A DNA stretch of 62,194 nt from an uncultured Bacteroidales bacterium (lineage in GTDB: Bacteria; Bacteroidota; Bacteroidia; Bacteroidales; UBA932): assembly GCA_945870315.1 (NCBI GenBank), contig CAMBRR010000005.1, forward strand, positions 1-62,194, given 5' to 3'. Made by a program: the position numbers and the translations under genes. This document shows positions 25,308 through 34,541 of the stretch, in pieces. Numbering within the stretch: position 1 is the first letter of the stretch; every line of letters starts with the position of its first letter. The notes under the pieces were generated by a model. That model made no database searches. It was not told the origin of the DNA and worked only from the letters and a program-made list of their open reading frames with translations.

Positions 25308-25308
25308 T

Positions 25309-25314
25309 AGGAGG
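25309..25314 (+). promoter_or_regulatory. Strong Shine-Dalgarno before rplR
   Basis: AGGAGG ends nine bases before the rplR ATG, right after the rplF stop. Most genes in the window have no SD, so this site stands out. Confidence 0.75.
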
Positions 25315-25322
25315 ACAACGTT

Positions 25323-25691
25323 ATGGCATTGAGTAAGATAGAAAGAAGACAAAGAATTCACTACCGTATCCGTAAAGTCGTTAATGGTACTGCTGAGAAG
25401 CCTAGAATGGTTGTTTTCAGAAGCAACAAACAGATTTACGTTCAGGTGGTTGTTGATCATTTGGACGGCTGCCAGACCATCTGTGCTGCAGCTTCCAATG
25501 ACAAGGCTCTTGCAGCAGAGTGCAAGGGAAAGACAGGCGTAGAGGCTGCTGCTATCGTCGGTAAGGCGATTGCTGAGCGTGCTCTCGCAAAAGGTATCAA
25601 CACTGTTTCATTCGACCGTGGAGGTTACCTTTATCACGGAAGAGTTAAAAGTTTGGCAGATGCTGCCCGTGAAGGCGGCCTAATTTTCTAA
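25323..25691 (+). CDS. rplR: 50S ribosomal protein L18
   Basis: 5S rRNA-binding protein of 122 residues. [35 protein letters not shown] and the C-terminal [19 protein letters not shown] are diagnostic. A full AGGAGG SD precedes it. Confidence 0.98.
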   Translation: MALSKIERRQRIHYRIRKVVNGTAEKPRMVVFRSNKQIYVQVVVDHLDGCQTICAAASNDKALAAECKGKTGVEAAAIVGKAIAERALAKGINTVSFDRGGYLYHGRVKSLADAAREGGLIF

Positions 25692-25697
25692 GAGACT

Positions 25698-26216
25698 ATG
25701 GCAAATACAAATGTTAAAAGAGTAAAGACATCTGACCTTGAGCTCAAGGACAGACTTGTAGCCATCCAGAGGGTAACCAAAGTTACCAAGGGTGGTCGTC
25801 ACTTCAGTTTCGCTGCCATTGTAGTAGTAGGTGACGAAAACGGAGTTGTAGGCTATGGTCTTGGAAAGGCCAACGAGGTAACTACAGCCATCTCCAAGGG
25901 AATCGAGGATGCAAAGAAGAACCTCGTGAAGATTCCTATTCTCAACAAAACAATTCCTCACGAGCAGGAAGCAAAATTCGGCGGTGCAAGGGTATTTATG
26001 AAACCTGCAGCTCCAGGTACCGGAGTAAAGGCCGGTGGTGCGATGCGTGCCGTGTTTGAGTCAGTAGGCGTACACAACGTCCTTGCGAAGTCAAAGGGTT
26101 CATCTAACCCTCACAATCTTGTAAAGGCTACCGTTGCTGCCCTGGTTGAGATGAGGGATGCCTACACTGTGGCAGGCCTCCGTGGTATTCCGATGAGCAG
26201 AGTATTTAAAGGTTAA
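25698..26216 (+). CDS. rpsE: 30S ribosomal protein S5
   Basis: Decoding-fidelity protein at the mRNA entry channel. The 172 residues contain the dsRNA-binding-like N-domain ([19 protein letters not shown]) and [11 protein letters not shown], and the C-terminal [20 protein letters not shown]. It lies six bases after rplR. Confidence 0.98.
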   Translation: MANTNVKRVKTSDLELKDRLVAIQRVTKVTKGGRHFSFAAIVVVGDENGVVGYGLGKANEVTTAISKGIEDAKKNLVKIPILNKTIPHEQEAKFGGARVFMKPAAPGTGVKAGGAMRAVFESVGVHNVLAKSKGSSNPHNLVKATVAALVEMRDAYTVAGLRGIPMSRVFKG

Positions 26217-26221
26217 GGAGG
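26216..26221 (+). promoter_or_regulatory. Strong Shine-Dalgarno before rpmD
   Basis: AGGAGG starts at the last base of the rpsE stop codon and ends nine bases before the rpmD ATG. Confidence 0.75.
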
Positions 26222-26230
26222 ACTTGACAA

Positions 26231-26410
26231 ATGGCAAAACTTAAAATAACTCAAATCAAGAGCAAGAATGGTGCGACCAAGAGGCAGATTGCAAACCTTG
26301 CATCCCTCGGAATTCACAGACTGCACCAGAGCGTGGAGGTGGAGCTTACTCCTATTACCAAAGGTATGATAGAGAAGGTTCGTCACCTTGTAACCATTGA
26401 GGAACTTTAA
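26231..26410 (+). CDS. rpmD: 50S ribosomal protein L30
   Basis: A short gene encoding 59 residues: MAKLKITQIKSKNGATKRQ, then LASLGIHRLHQSVEVEL and ending in VTIEEL. This is the L30 pattern, and the position between rpsE and rplO is the universal one. AGGAGG SDs both before it and at its end (for rplO). Confidence 0.96.
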   Translation: MAKLKITQIKSKNGATKRQIANLASLGIHRLHQSVEVELTPITKGMIEKVRHLVTIEEL

Positions 26411-26412
26411 AT

Positions 26413-26418
26413 AGGAGG
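26413..26418 (+). promoter_or_regulatory. Strong Shine-Dalgarno before rplO
   Basis: AGGAGG lies eight bases before the rplO ATG, just after the rpmD stop. It is the third full-consensus SD in 1.1 kb. Confidence 0.75.
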
Positions 26419-26426
26419 AAAGACAG

Positions 26427-26876
26427 ATGAAATTGAATAATTTGACACCTGCTGCAGGATCAAAAGGCAGAGAGAAGAGAATCGGTCGTGGAGAGGGCTC
26501 AGGTCACGGCGGAACATCAACCCGCGGACACAAGGGTGCTCAGGCACGTTCTGGTTACTCCCGCAAGATTGGCTTTGAAGGTGGCCAGATGCCTATCCAG
26601 AGAAGGCTTCCTAAGTTCGGTTTCAACAATCCGACCAGGGTTGAGTATAAAGCTATCAATGTTGCAGCCCTTCAGGCTCTTCATGACAGCCTCAACGTTG
26701 ATGTCATCAGCATTGAAACTCTGCGTGAAGCTGGCTTCATCTCCAAGAATCAGCTTGTGAAGATTCTTGGAAACGGAGAACTCACGGCGAAATTGGAAGT
26801 ATCTGCAAATGCCTTCTCAAAGTCTGCAATCGCAAAGATTGAGGCTGTAGGCGGCACTGTAACAACAATCGAGTAA
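26427..26876 (+). CDS. rplO: 50S ribosomal protein L15
   Basis: Glycine-rich N-terminal arm that threads into 23S rRNA (GRGEGSGHGGTSTRGHKGA) and a globular C-terminal domain; 149 residues. Its stop codon is separated from secY by two bases. Confidence 0.98.
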   Translation: MKLNNLTPAAGSKGREKRIGRGEGSGHGGTSTRGHKGAQARSGYSRKIGFEGGQMPIQRRLPKFGFNNPTRVEYKAINVAALQALHDSLNVDVISIETLREAGFISKNQLVKILGNGELTAKLEVSANAFSKSAIAKIEAVGGTVTTIE

Positions 26877-26878
26877 AG

Positions 26879-28219
26879 ATGAAAAAACTAATCCAGACAA
26901 TCAAGAACATCTTTAAGATTGAAGAGCTCCGCAAGAGAATCCTATATACTCTTGGACTGCTTGTAATCTATCGCCTCGGAAGTTTCATTGTACTTCCGGG
27001 CATAGATTCCGCACAGCTCGCCAATCTGCAGAACACCGCTTCAGAAGGTCTTGTCGGCCTTTTGAATATGTTCTCGGGTGGTGCGTTCGGAAATGCGTCA
27101 ATCTTTGCGCTGGGTGTGATGCCGTACATCTCGGCATCCATCGTGATCCAGCTTCTTGGTGTTTTCGTCCCTTACTTCAGGAAACTCCAGATGGAGGGCG
27201 AAAGCGGACGTCGTAAAATGAACCAGTATACACGTTATCTGACTATCCTCATTATCTGCATTCAGGGACCGGCCTATATGGCAGCTCTTCACAATCAGAT
27301 TCCGGCATCCGCATTCGTGGCTGTCAATCAGCTTGGATGGTCTAACTTCTGGTTCAATCTCGTATCAACAGTTATCCTTCTTGGTGGAACAATGTTCGTG
27401 ATGTGGCTCGGAGAGCGCATTACCGACAGAGGTATAGGAAATGGAATATCTCTCATCATTATGGTGGGTATCATCGCACGCCTTCCGTTTGCGCTTACAG
27501 CAGAAGTTGCTGAGAAGTTCAATGCAAACGCCGGTGGTGGTCTGCTCATCCTGGTTGTTGAGTTGGTAGTCCTTTTCTTCGTATTTGTTGCAGCCATAGC
27601 TCTCGTTCAGGCTGTCAGGAAAGTGCCTGTACAGTATGCCAAGAGAGTTATTGGTAACAAACAGTACGGTGGTGTACGCCAGTACATTCCAATGAAAATC
27701 AATGCGGCAGGTGTGATGCCTATCATCTTCGCACAGGCTCTTATGCTTTTCCCGCTGATTTTCTCGAGATTTGATTCCACAAGAGGTCTTGCTGCCGTGT
27801 TCAGCAACTACACAGGATTCTGGTACAACCTTGTATTCGGTTTCCTTGTAGTGATCTTCACATATTTCTATACCGCTGTTACTGTCAACCCGACAATGAT
27901 GGCTGAGGATATGAGAAAGAACGGTGGCTTCATCCCGGGAGTAAAGCCTGGCAAGAAAACAGCCGAGTACCTTGATTCCATTATGTCAAGGGTTACTCTT
28001 CCTGGTTCGTTCTTCCTTGCACTTATCGCTATTCTTCCGGCATTTGCAATGCTTTGCGGAGTCAACAACCAGTTTGCAAGTTTCTATGGCGGTACATCCC
28101 TCCTGATTCTTGTGGGTGTTGTTCTCGATACACTACAGCAGATTGAAAGTTATCTGCTTATGCGTCACTATGACGGACTGATGAAGACCGGTCGCCTGAA
28201 AGGACGTTCCGGAATGTAA
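26879..28219 (+). CDS. secY: Preprotein translocase subunit SecY
   Basis: Channel protein of the Sec translocon; 446 residues with about ten transmembrane helices. Recognisable signatures: LGSFIVLPGIDSAQL in the plug region, NMFSGGAFGNASIFALGVMP, GERITDRGIGNGISLIIMVG and the cytoplasmic loop with VPVQYAKRVIGNKQYGG. It keeps its spc-operon position before map and infA. Confidence 0.98.
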   Translation: MKKLIQTIKNIFKIEELRKRILYTLGLLVIYRLGSFIVLPGIDSAQLANLQNTASEGLVGLLNMFSGGAFGNASIFALGVMPYISASIVIQLLGVFVPYFRKLQMEGESGRRKMNQYTRYLTILIICIQGPAYMAALHNQIPASAFVAVNQLGWSNFWFNLVSTVILLGGTMFVMWLGERITDRGIGNGISLIIMVGIIARLPFALTAEVAEKFNANAGGGLLILVVELVVLFFVFVAAIALVQAVRKVPVQYAKRVIGNKQYGGVRQYIPMKINAAGVMPIIFAQALMLFPLIFSRFDSTRGLAAVFSNYTGFWYNLVFGFLVVIFTYFYTAVTVNPTMMAEDMRKNGGFIPGVKPGKKTAEYLDSIMSRVTLPGSFFLALIAILPAFAMLCGVNNQFASFYGGTSLLILVGVVLDTLQQIESYLLMRHYDGLMKTGRLKGRSGM

Positions 28220-28240
28220 TCTCAAAAAGTTATTTGAAGG

Positions 28241-29014
28241 ATGGTTAAGCCTAAAACAGAAGAAGAAATAGCGCTGATGCGAGAAAACGGGATTCTCGTT
28301 TCCAAAACATTGGCTGAAGTCGGTAAGTTGGTTGCTCCAGGTGTGACAACTCTTGAGTTGAATAGAGTGGCCGAGACTTTCATCCGCGATCACGGAGCTA
28401 TACCAAGTTTCTTAGGTTATGAAGGCTTCCCGGCAGCTCTTTGTATATCTGTAAATGATGTAGTCGTCCACGGTTTTCCTTCTGACTATGTCTTGAAGGA
28501 AGGAGACATTGTCTCAGTGGATTGTGGCACATACTACAAAGGATATAACGGTGATTCAGCCTACACCTTCCCGGTAGGGGAGGTGGACGCTGAAACCCGC
28601 AAGCTCCTCGATGTTACCAAAGACTCTCTTTACAGAGGAATACAGGCAGCTGTTGCTGGAAACAGGATTGGCGATATAGGACACGCGGTGCAGTCGTACG
28701 CCGAGTCGTTCGGATTCTCTGTCGTTCGTGAACTTGAAGGTCACGGTATCGGTAAGAAGATGCACGAAAATCCGGGCGTTCCGAATTATGGACGCAAGGG
28801 AAACGGTCCACAGCTTGTGGACGGAATGACAATCTGTATCGAACCGATGATCAACGCAGGTTCCAAAAGTGTGTATTTAGCAAAAAATGGTTGGGCAGTG
28901 CACACGGCGGACCACAAGAAATCCGCTCACTACGAGCTTACGGTTGTTGTCAGAAAAGGCCAGGCCGAACAACTCTCTACATTTGACTTTATTGAGAATA
29001 ATGTTAAATTTTAA
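28241..29014 (+). CDS. map: Type I methionine aminopeptidase
   Basis: Removes the N-terminal Met co-translationally. The metal ligands are in VSVDCGTYYKGYNGDSAYTF (two Asp), GHGIGKKMHENP (His), CIEPMI (Glu) and AHYELTVVV (Glu). The 257-residue length fits. It follows secY as in many Bacteroidota; GAAGG directly before the ATG is a weak SD. Confidence 0.97.
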   Translation: MVKPKTEEEIALMRENGILVSKTLAEVGKLVAPGVTTLELNRVAETFIRDHGAIPSFLGYEGFPAALCISVNDVVVHGFPSDYVLKEGDIVSVDCGTYYKGYNGDSAYTFPVGEVDAETRKLLDVTKDSLYRGIQAAVAGNRIGDIGHAVQSYAESFGFSVVRELEGHGIGKKMHENPGVPNYGRKGNGPQLVDGMTICIEPMINAGSKSVYLAKNGWAVHTADHKKSAHYELTVVVRKGQAEQLSTFDFIENNVKF

Positions 29015-29025
29015 AGTGATTATCG

Positions 29026-29244
29026 ATGCCAAAACAATCAGCAATTGAACAAGAAGGAACAATCATTGAAACCCTTCCGAACGCGATGTTCAAAGTAGAA
29101 CTTGAAAACGGACACGTCATCATTGCTCACATTTCCGGAAAGATGAGGATGAATTACATAAAGATTCTGCCTGGAGATAGGGTTAAAGTTGAGATGTCAC
29201 CTTATGATTTATCAAAAGGAAGAATTTCTTTCAGATACAAATAA
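29026..29244 (+). CDS. infA: Translation initiation factor IF-1
   Basis: A 72-residue OB-fold protein that blocks the A site during initiation: [20 protein letters not shown], then [17 protein letters not shown] and ending [10 protein letters not shown]. Position between map and rpmJ is standard. Confidence 0.98.
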   Translation: MPKQSAIEQEGTIIETLPNAMFKVELENGHVIIAHISGKMRMNYIKILPGDRVKVEMSPYDLSKGRISFRYK

Positions 29245-29256
29245 AAAACTACAGAA

Positions 29257-29373
29257 ATGAAAGTAAAAGCATCCATCAAGAAGCGCAGTGAGGATTGCAA
29301 GATAGTAAAGCGTAAAGGTCGTCTTTATGTAATCTGCAAGAAGAATCCTAAATTCAAGATGCGCCAGGGATAA
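29257..29373 (+). CDS. rpmJ: 50S ribosomal protein L36
   Basis: A 38-residue gene: [20 protein letters not shown] and ending NPKFKMRQG. Only two Cys remain (positions 14 and 27) and the His ligand is absent, so it is a zinc-free type. Its position between infA and rpsM is universal. Confidence 0.96.
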   Translation: MKVKASIKKRSEDCKIVKRKGRLYVICKKNPKFKMRQG

Positions 29374-29408
29374 TTTTTAGTTGTATAACAAATTAAGTTA
29401 AGATAATT

Positions 29409-29786
29409 ATGGCAAGAATAGCCGGTGTTGATTTACCTAACAACAAAAGAGGAGAGATAGGTCTTACCTATATCTTCGGTATCGGTCGCAGCACAGCAAG
29501 GAAGATACTTTCCCAGCTCGACATTGATTTCGATACAAAGGTTGGAGAGTGGAACGACGAGCAGATTTCCGGTATCCGTAGCGTGATCGCTACTGAGTAC
29601 AAGATTGAAGGTGAGCTTCGTTCTGCTATCCAGATGAACATCAAACGTCTTATGGATATCGGTTGCTACAGAGGAATCCGTCATCGTCTCGGCCTCCCTG
29701 TACGCGGACAGAGCACCAAGAACAACGCCCGTACCAGAAAGGGTAAGAAGAAGACTGTTGCAAACAAGAAGAAGGCAACTAAATAA
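29409..29786 (+). CDS. rpsM: 30S ribosomal protein S13
   Basis: Head protein forming bridge B1. The 125 residues begin [18 protein letters not shown] and contain [20 protein letters not shown], with a basic Lys-rich tail. It opens the alpha-operon part of the cluster; no separate promoter is seen. Confidence 0.98.
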   Translation: MARIAGVDLPNNKRGEIGLTYIFGIGRSTARKILSQLDIDFDTKVGEWNDEQISGIRSVIATEYKIEGELRSAIQMNIKRLMDIGCYRGIRHRLGLPVRGQSTKNNARTRKGKKKTVANKKKATK

Positions 29787-29796
29787 TCGATGAATT

Positions 29797-30186
29797 ATGG
29801 CAAAGAAAACAACATCAACTAAGAAGAGAGTTGTCAAGGTTGAAGCTTATGGCGAGGCCCATATTTCATCAACCTTCAACAACGTTATCGTTACCCTCAC
29901 AAATAGTGTGGGACAGGTTATCAGCTGGTCTTCAGCAGGTAAGAGCGGCTTCAGGGGTTCAAAGAAGAACACTCCGTATGCAGCTCAGGTGGCAGCTGAG
30001 GATGCAGCCAAGACAGCATATGATCTTGGTCTTCGCAAGGTGAAAGCATATGTTAAAGGTCCTGGAGCAGGACGTGAGTCCGCAATCAGAACCATCCACG
30101 GTGCAGGAATCGAAGTTACAGAGATTATCGATGTAACTCCAATGCCGCACAATGGTTGTAGACCTAAAGGCCGTCGTAAAGTTTAA
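29797..30186 (+). CDS. rpsK: 30S ribosomal protein S11
   Basis: Platform protein of the small subunit near the mRNA exit. The 129 residues contain [38 protein letters not shown] and the C-terminal [18 protein letters not shown] motif. Confidence 0.98.
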   Translation: MAKKTTSTKKRVVKVEAYGEAHISSTFNNVIVTLTNSVGQVISWSSAGKSGFRGSKKNTPYAAQVAAEDAAKTAYDLGLRKVKAYVKGPGAGRESAIRTIHGAGIEVTEIIDVTPMPHNGCRPKGRRKV

Positions 30187-30203
30187 TCTTGAAATATTCA
30201 ATA

Positions 30204-30208
30204 AGGAG
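30204..30208 (+). promoter_or_regulatory. Shine-Dalgarno before rpsD
   Basis: AGGAG (in AATAAGGAGAA) ends eight bases before the rpsD ATG; one of few clear SDs in the window. Confidence 0.65.
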
Positions 30209-30216
30209 AAATTACT

Positions 30217-30819
30217 ATGGCAAGATATATTGGACCAAGTACTAAAATCGCACGTAAATTCGGCGAGCCTATTTTCGGAGCAGACAAGGACTATGAGAAG
30301 AGGAACTATCCTCCGGGACAGCATGGCCTTGCCAGCAAACGTAAGAAAAAATCAGAGTACGGTACTCAGCTTAAAGAGAAACAGAAAGTGAAATACACTT
30401 ACGGTCTTCTCGAAAGGCAGTTCCGCAACCTATATGAGAGAGCTTCCCGTATGAAAGGTCAGAAAGGTGAGAACCTCATCATCCTTCTTGAGTCTCGTCT
30501 TGACAACCTCGTTTACCGTATGGGCATAGCTCCGACAAGAGCAGCTGCACGTCAGCTCGTTTCACACGCTCACATCACTCTAAACGGCAGCGTTTGCAAC
30601 ATCCCTTCAACCATCGTAAGACCTGGTGATGTAGTTGCAGTACGCGAGAGATCAAAGAGCCTTGAGGTTATCGCAGCTAGCGTTGCTTCAGCTGCAAAAT
30701 ACTCTTGGATTGAGTTTGACGCCAAGACTCTCACTGGTAAATATCTCAATGCACCTGTAAGGGCTGAGATTCCTGAGACAATTGACGAACAGCTTATCGT
30801 CGAGCTTTACTCTAAATAA
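30217..30819 (+). CDS. rpsD: 30S ribosomal protein S4
   Basis: Primary 16S rRNA-binding protein and, in E. coli, repressor of the alpha operon. The 200 residues show [25 protein letters not shown], the S4 RNA-binding domain ([31 protein letters not shown]) and the usual C-terminal helix. No zinc-binding Cys cluster is present. Confidence 0.98.
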   Translation: MARYIGPSTKIARKFGEPIFGADKDYEKRNYPPGQHGLASKRKKKSEYGTQLKEKQKVKYTYGLLERQFRNLYERASRMKGQKGENLIILLESRLDNLVYRMGIAPTRAAARQLVSHAHITLNGSVCNIPSTIVRPGDVVAVRERSKSLEVIAASVASAAKYSWIEFDAKTLTGKYLNAPVRAEIPETIDEQLIVELYSK

Positions 30820-30844
30820 TAATTAACACCCAAACAGAAGTAAT

Positions 30845-31852
30845 ATGGCAATCTTAGCATTTCAAAAGCCGGATAAGGTGATAATGCTCGAAGGAACAGA
30901 CACCGTCGGCCGTTTCGAGTTCAGGCCTTTGGAGCCTGGATACGGACTTACCGTCGGCAATGCACTTCGCAGAATGTTGTTGTCTTCTCTGGAAGGTTTT
31001 GCTATCACATCTATCCGCATCTCCGGAGTGAACAATGAGTTTGCAACAATTCCAGGCGTGATAGAGGGTATGCAGGACATCATCCTCAACCTCAAGGAGG
31101 TTCGTTTCAAGAGAATGGTGGAAACTGTTGACACTGAGGTAGCAAACATCGTTATCAGCGGCAAGCCTGAGTTTACTGCAGCCGATATCTCAAACGGATT
31201 GTCTTCTTTCAAGGTGCTGAACCCTGAATTGCACATCTGCTCTCTAGAGCCTTCTGTGAAGATTGAAATTTCTCTTACTGTCAGCAAGGGACGTGGTTTC
31301 GTGCCGGCAGAAGAGAATAGAGATCCAGATGCTCCGCTAGGAACCATTCCTATTGATGCTATCTACACTCCTATCAAGAATGTGAACTGGACTGTAGAGA
31401 ACTGGCGTGTGGAGCAGAAGACAGACTACGAGAAACTCAACCTTGAGGTTGTGACAGATGGTTCCATTTCTCCGAACGTTGCTATTCAGGAAGCTGCAAA
31501 TATCCTCATCTATCACTTCAAGTTGTTCACTGACGACAAGAAGCTTTCTCTTGAAAGCTCAATAGAGTCAGAGAGTAAGGAACTTGACGAGGAGTCATTG
31601 CATATGAGACACCTGCTTCTTACCAAGCTTTCGGATATGGGCCTTTCAGTCAGGGCATACAACTGTCTCAAAGCTGCCGATATCGATACTTTTGCTGACC
31701 TTGTTTCCTATTCAAGGGCTGAACTTATGAAGTTTAGGAACTTCGGTCGCAAGTCCCTCAATGAAATCGACTTGCTGGTGGAGAAGATGAAGCTTTCATT
31801 CGGTATGGATGTTACCAAGTATAATATTGAACCTAAGAAAAAGAACGTTTAA
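30845..31852 (+). CDS. rpoA: DNA-directed RNA polymerase subunit alpha
   Basis: Assembly platform of RNA polymerase. N-terminal dimerisation domain ([33 protein letters not shown]) and C-terminal DNA/activator-binding domain ([32 protein letters not shown]). The 335 residues match the family. Codon and operon context are ordinary: between rpsD and rplQ. Confidence 0.98.
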   Translation: MAILAFQKPDKVIMLEGTDTVGRFEFRPLEPGYGLTVGNALRRMLLSSLEGFAITSIRISGVNNEFATIPGVIEGMQDIILNLKEVRFKRMVETVDTEVANIVISGKPEFTAADISNGLSSFKVLNPELHICSLEPSVKIEISLTVSKGRGFVPAEENRDPDAPLGTIPIDAIYTPIKNVNWTVENWRVEQKTDYEKLNLEVVTDGSISPNVAIQEAANILIYHFKLFTDDKKLSLESSIESESKELDEESLHMRHLLLTKLSDMGLSVRAYNCLKAADIDTFADLVSYSRAELMKFRNFGRKSLNEIDLLVEKMKLSFGMDVTKYNIEPKKKNV

Positions 31853-31857
31853 ACAAT

Positions 31858-32355
31858 ATGAGGCACAATAAAGCAATCAACCACCTTGGCCGCAAGAGTG
31901 GTCATCGCAAAGCTCTCCTCGCCAATATGGCAAACTCTCTGATTCGCTACAAGAGGATTCAGACAACTGTTGCCAAGGCTAAGGCTCTGCAGGTTTATAT
32001 TGAACCGCTCATCACAAAGTGCAAAGACGATTCTACCAATTCTCGTCGTGTCGTTTTCAGCTACCTCAAGAACAAAGAGGCTGTGACTGAGCTTTTCCGC
32101 ACAGTGGCACCTAAGGTCGCTGAACGTCCAGGCGGATATACCCGTGTTTTGAAGACTGGTTTCCGTCAGGGTGATGGCGCTGATATGGCTATCATCGAGC
32201 TCGTTGACTTCAACGAGGCTGCTCTTGCATCTTCTCCTAAGAAGGCTGCCAAGAAATCAACTCGTCGTAGCTCAAAGAAAGCAGAGGCTGCTCCTGCAGC
32301 AGAGGCTCCAGTCGAGACTCCTGCTGAGGCACCAGAGGCTCCTGCAGCAGAATAA
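31858..32355 (+). CDS. rplQ: 50S ribosomal protein L17 with Ala/Pro/Glu-rich tail
   Basis: The first 120 residues are standard L17 ([39 protein letters not shown]). The last 40 are a Lys/Arg/Ser linker followed by repeated Ala-Pro-Glu ([15 protein letters not shown]), a disordered tail found in some Bacteroidota L17. It ends the 10.6-kb cluster, directly before a strong terminator. Confidence 0.97.
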   Translation: MRHNKAINHLGRKSGHRKALLANMANSLIRYKRIQTTVAKAKALQVYIEPLITKCKDDSTNSRRVVFSYLKNKEAVTELFRTVAPKVAERPGGYTRVLKTGFRQGDGADMAIIELVDFNEAALASSPKKAAKKSTRRSSKKAEAAPAAEAPVETPAEAPEAPAAE

Positions 32356-32376
32356 GTTTGTTACTAGCTTATATAT

Positions 32377-32408
32377 AAAAACCGGATCCGAATGGACCCG
32401 GTTTTTTG
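32377..32408. terminator. Bidirectional terminator after rplQ
   Basis: AAAAACCGGATCC, GAAT, GGACCCGGTTTTTTG: a stem with one A-C mismatch, flanked by A-run and T-run. It serves both rplQ and the convergent NagB-like gene. Confidence 0.88.
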
Positions 32409-32425
32409 TTTGTTAAAAAGTTTTG

Positions 32426-34342
32426 TCAGAAGAGTCTTACGAAAACCTCAATAGCCTGATATTCAGCCATTCCGAGTTCGTCATACAGGCGGGCTGTATT
32501 CTGAGTTCTTTCTTCTGCCCTCTGCCAGAACTCGCGAGGATCCTCTCCAGGGAACGGAACAATATCCTTCTGTGAAAGGTGACGGTAGATTGCGTGACGT
32601 TTCTTGATAACCTCGTCAGGACTAAGCGGGACAGCCATATCTACCTTTCCAAGTTCCCATTCCATCCAGGCTCCCCTGTAAAGCCAAACGTGGCATTCTT
32701 TCAGCCAGGCTTCCTCCTTGAGCTGGTTGAGAGCCTCCAAGACTGCCTCAGTGCAGACTCTGTGTGTCCCATGAGGGTCAGCGAGGTCTCCAGCTACATA
32801 TATCTGGTGAGGCTGGATTTTCTGCAATAGTTCTATGATGATATCGATGTCCTTTTGGGTTCGCTCACCCTTTTTGATGCCACCTGTTTCATAGAACGGA
32901 AGGTTCAGGAAGTGGGTGTTGGTCTCGTCGTTCAGGCCAAATGACCTTACTGCGCTCTTAGCTTCGCTGCGACGGATTGCTCCCTTCAAATCAAGCAGTT
33001 CCCTAGGTTCCGGCTGTCCAGGTTTTTTAGATGCTATGATCTTCTTTACTTCTTCGAACCTGTCTCCAAAGCCAAGTTCCCTCGCTGCATCCATATGCTG
33101 AAGCACAACATCATCGTGAACTGCAACATTTCCTGATGTCTCATATGCTACGTGTACATCGTGTCCCTGCTCAACCAGACGAATGAATGTTCCGCCCATT
33201 GAAATAACGTCATCGTCAGGATGAGGAGAGAAGATAACTATTCTCTTAGGGAACGGAGAAGAAGGCACCGGCCTTGTGCTGTCGTCTGCATTAGGTTTTC
33301 CGCCAGGCCATCCTGAGATCGTATGCTGGAAGTCATTGAACACATTGATGTTGATCTTGTCGTATGGACCGAATTTTTCCAGAAGTTCACCCAGACCGTT
33401 GGACAGGTAATCAGCCTGCGAAAGCTTGAGAATAGGCTTATGAACCTGTTCGCAAAGCCATACAACTGCTTTCCTGATGAACTTAGGAGTCCACTCGCAA
33501 GGGCCCACGAGCCAAGGTGCAACATTCCTTGTAAGCCCAGTGGCTGCGTTCTCATCCACATAGAAGGAAATGTTGTCGTGCCTCTGCAGGAAGGATGCAG
33601 GACATCCAGGATCCATCTTTCCCTCTACGACATTCTGTACGACCTGAGCCTTGTCCTCGCCCCAGGCGATAAGGTAAATCTTTTTGGCAGTCATCATTGT
33701 GGACAATCCCATGGCGATGGCTGTGTGAGGTGTCATTTGAACATTGCCTGCGAAGTTCCTTGCCTGTCTTTTCCTGGAATTGTATGAAAGAAGCACTGTT
33801 CTTGTGCGGCTCTGCTCGGATGAACCGCTTTCGTTGAATCCTACCTGACCCTGTTCACCGATACCCATAAGTAGGATGTCCAGTCCCTGGGCCATATTGT
33901 CAAAGTCTGCGCAGAAATCAGACACGGCACTACTATCCTTGATTTCTGTCAACTTAGGAATGTGAACATTCTCCGGTTTGATGTCAATCTTTGAAATCAA
34001 GTCTTCATACATCCGCCTGTTGCGGCTGTGAGCATCTGCCGGAGCAGGGTAATACTCATCAGTGCTGAAGATTTCTACATTCTTGAATGAAACCTTACCG
34101 GCTTTATAACGTTTAACCAGTCCTTTATAAAGAGCAACAGGAGAGGAACCCGTCGAGAGACCGAGACGGAATCCTCCTACCTTGGAGTTGATAGCTGCAA
34201 CAATTTTGTCAGCAAGGGCCTCGCTTGCCACGACCTCATCTTCAAAAATATGTGCAGGAATGTGTTCGTAAGTGTGTTTTACACCATTGGGAAGTCCAGC
34301 CTCAATAAGGCCGCCATCTTTAGGTAGAGTAAACTTCTTCAT
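32426..34342 (-). CDS. NagB-like glucosamine-6-phosphate deaminase domain fused to a PIG-L/LmbE deacetylase domain
   Basis: A 638-residue fusion. Residues about 35-275 are a NagB/6-phosphogluconolactonase fold (FRLGLSTGSSPVALYKGL, FSTDEYYPAP with D95). Residues about 368-600 are a PIG-L/LmbE zinc deacetylase: SPHPDDD (375-380) and the later DPHGTHR metal-binding motif. Together they suggest deacetylation of an N-acetylglucosaminyl compound and handling of the amino sugar, for instance in wall or mucin sugar recycling. The NagB loop reads GIGEQGQVGFNE (161-171), where E. coli NagB has GVGNDGHIAFNE: the catalytic Asp141 and His143 positions are both Gln, while D72 (here D95) and E148 (here E171) are kept. 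Deaminase activity is therefore doubtful. Similar fusions are known in Bacteroides. Confidence 0.85.
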   Translation of the reverse strand: MKKFTLPKDGGLIEAGLPNGVKHTYEHIPAHIFEDEVVASEALADKIVAAINSKVGGFRLGLSTGSSPVALYKGLVKRYKAGKVSFKNVEIFSTDEYYPAPADAHSRNRRMYEDLISKIDIKPENVHIPKLTEIKDSSAVSDFCADFDNMAQGLDILLMGIGEQGQVGFNESGSSEQSRTRTVLLSYNSRKRQARNFAGNVQMTPHTAIAMGLSTMMTAKKIYLIAWGEDKAQVVQNVVEGKMDPGCPASFLQRHDNISFYVDENAATGLTRNVAPWLVGPCEWTPKFIRKAVVWLCEQVHKPILKLSQADYLSNGLGELLEKFGPYDKININVFNDFQHTISGWPGGKPNADDSTRPVPSSPFPKRIVIFSPHPDDDVISMGGTFIRLVEQGHDVHVAYETSGNVAVHDDVVLQHMDAARELGFGDRFEEVKKIIASKKPGQPEPRELLDLKGAIRRSEAKSAVRSFGLNDETNTHFLNLPFYETGGIKKGERTQKDIDIIIELLQKIQPHQIYVAGDLADPHGTHRVCTEAVLEALNQLKEEAWLKECHVWLYRGAWMEWELGKVDMAVPLSPDEVIKKRHAIYRHLSQKDIVPFPGEDPREFWQRAEERTQNTARLYDELGMAEYQAIEVFVRLF

Positions 34343-34541
34343 TTATATCGGTTTTAGAGTGTTCGTAAAAATCACACAAAGTTAAATAATTTATCCAAAT
34401 TACTGTGTACGGTAACGGAATATTTCTGCATAATATCAATAATAATTAAAATGAAAATCATTGAAATATTTCTACTTTAAAAATGAAAAATATTAAAATA
34501 TATAATATATATTTGCGAAATGAATTAAAAATTATGACACT
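34343..34541. promoter_or_regulatory. Divergent promoter region of the NagB-like gene and hppA
   Basis: This 199-base, very AT-rich region holds TAACTTTG on the minus strand (34384-34377) toward the NagB-like gene and TATATTTG on the plus strand (34508-34515) toward hppA, both fitting TAnnTTTG. Two copies of GRAATATTTCT lie between them, at 34417 and 34463. No gene is seen. Confidence 0.5.
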
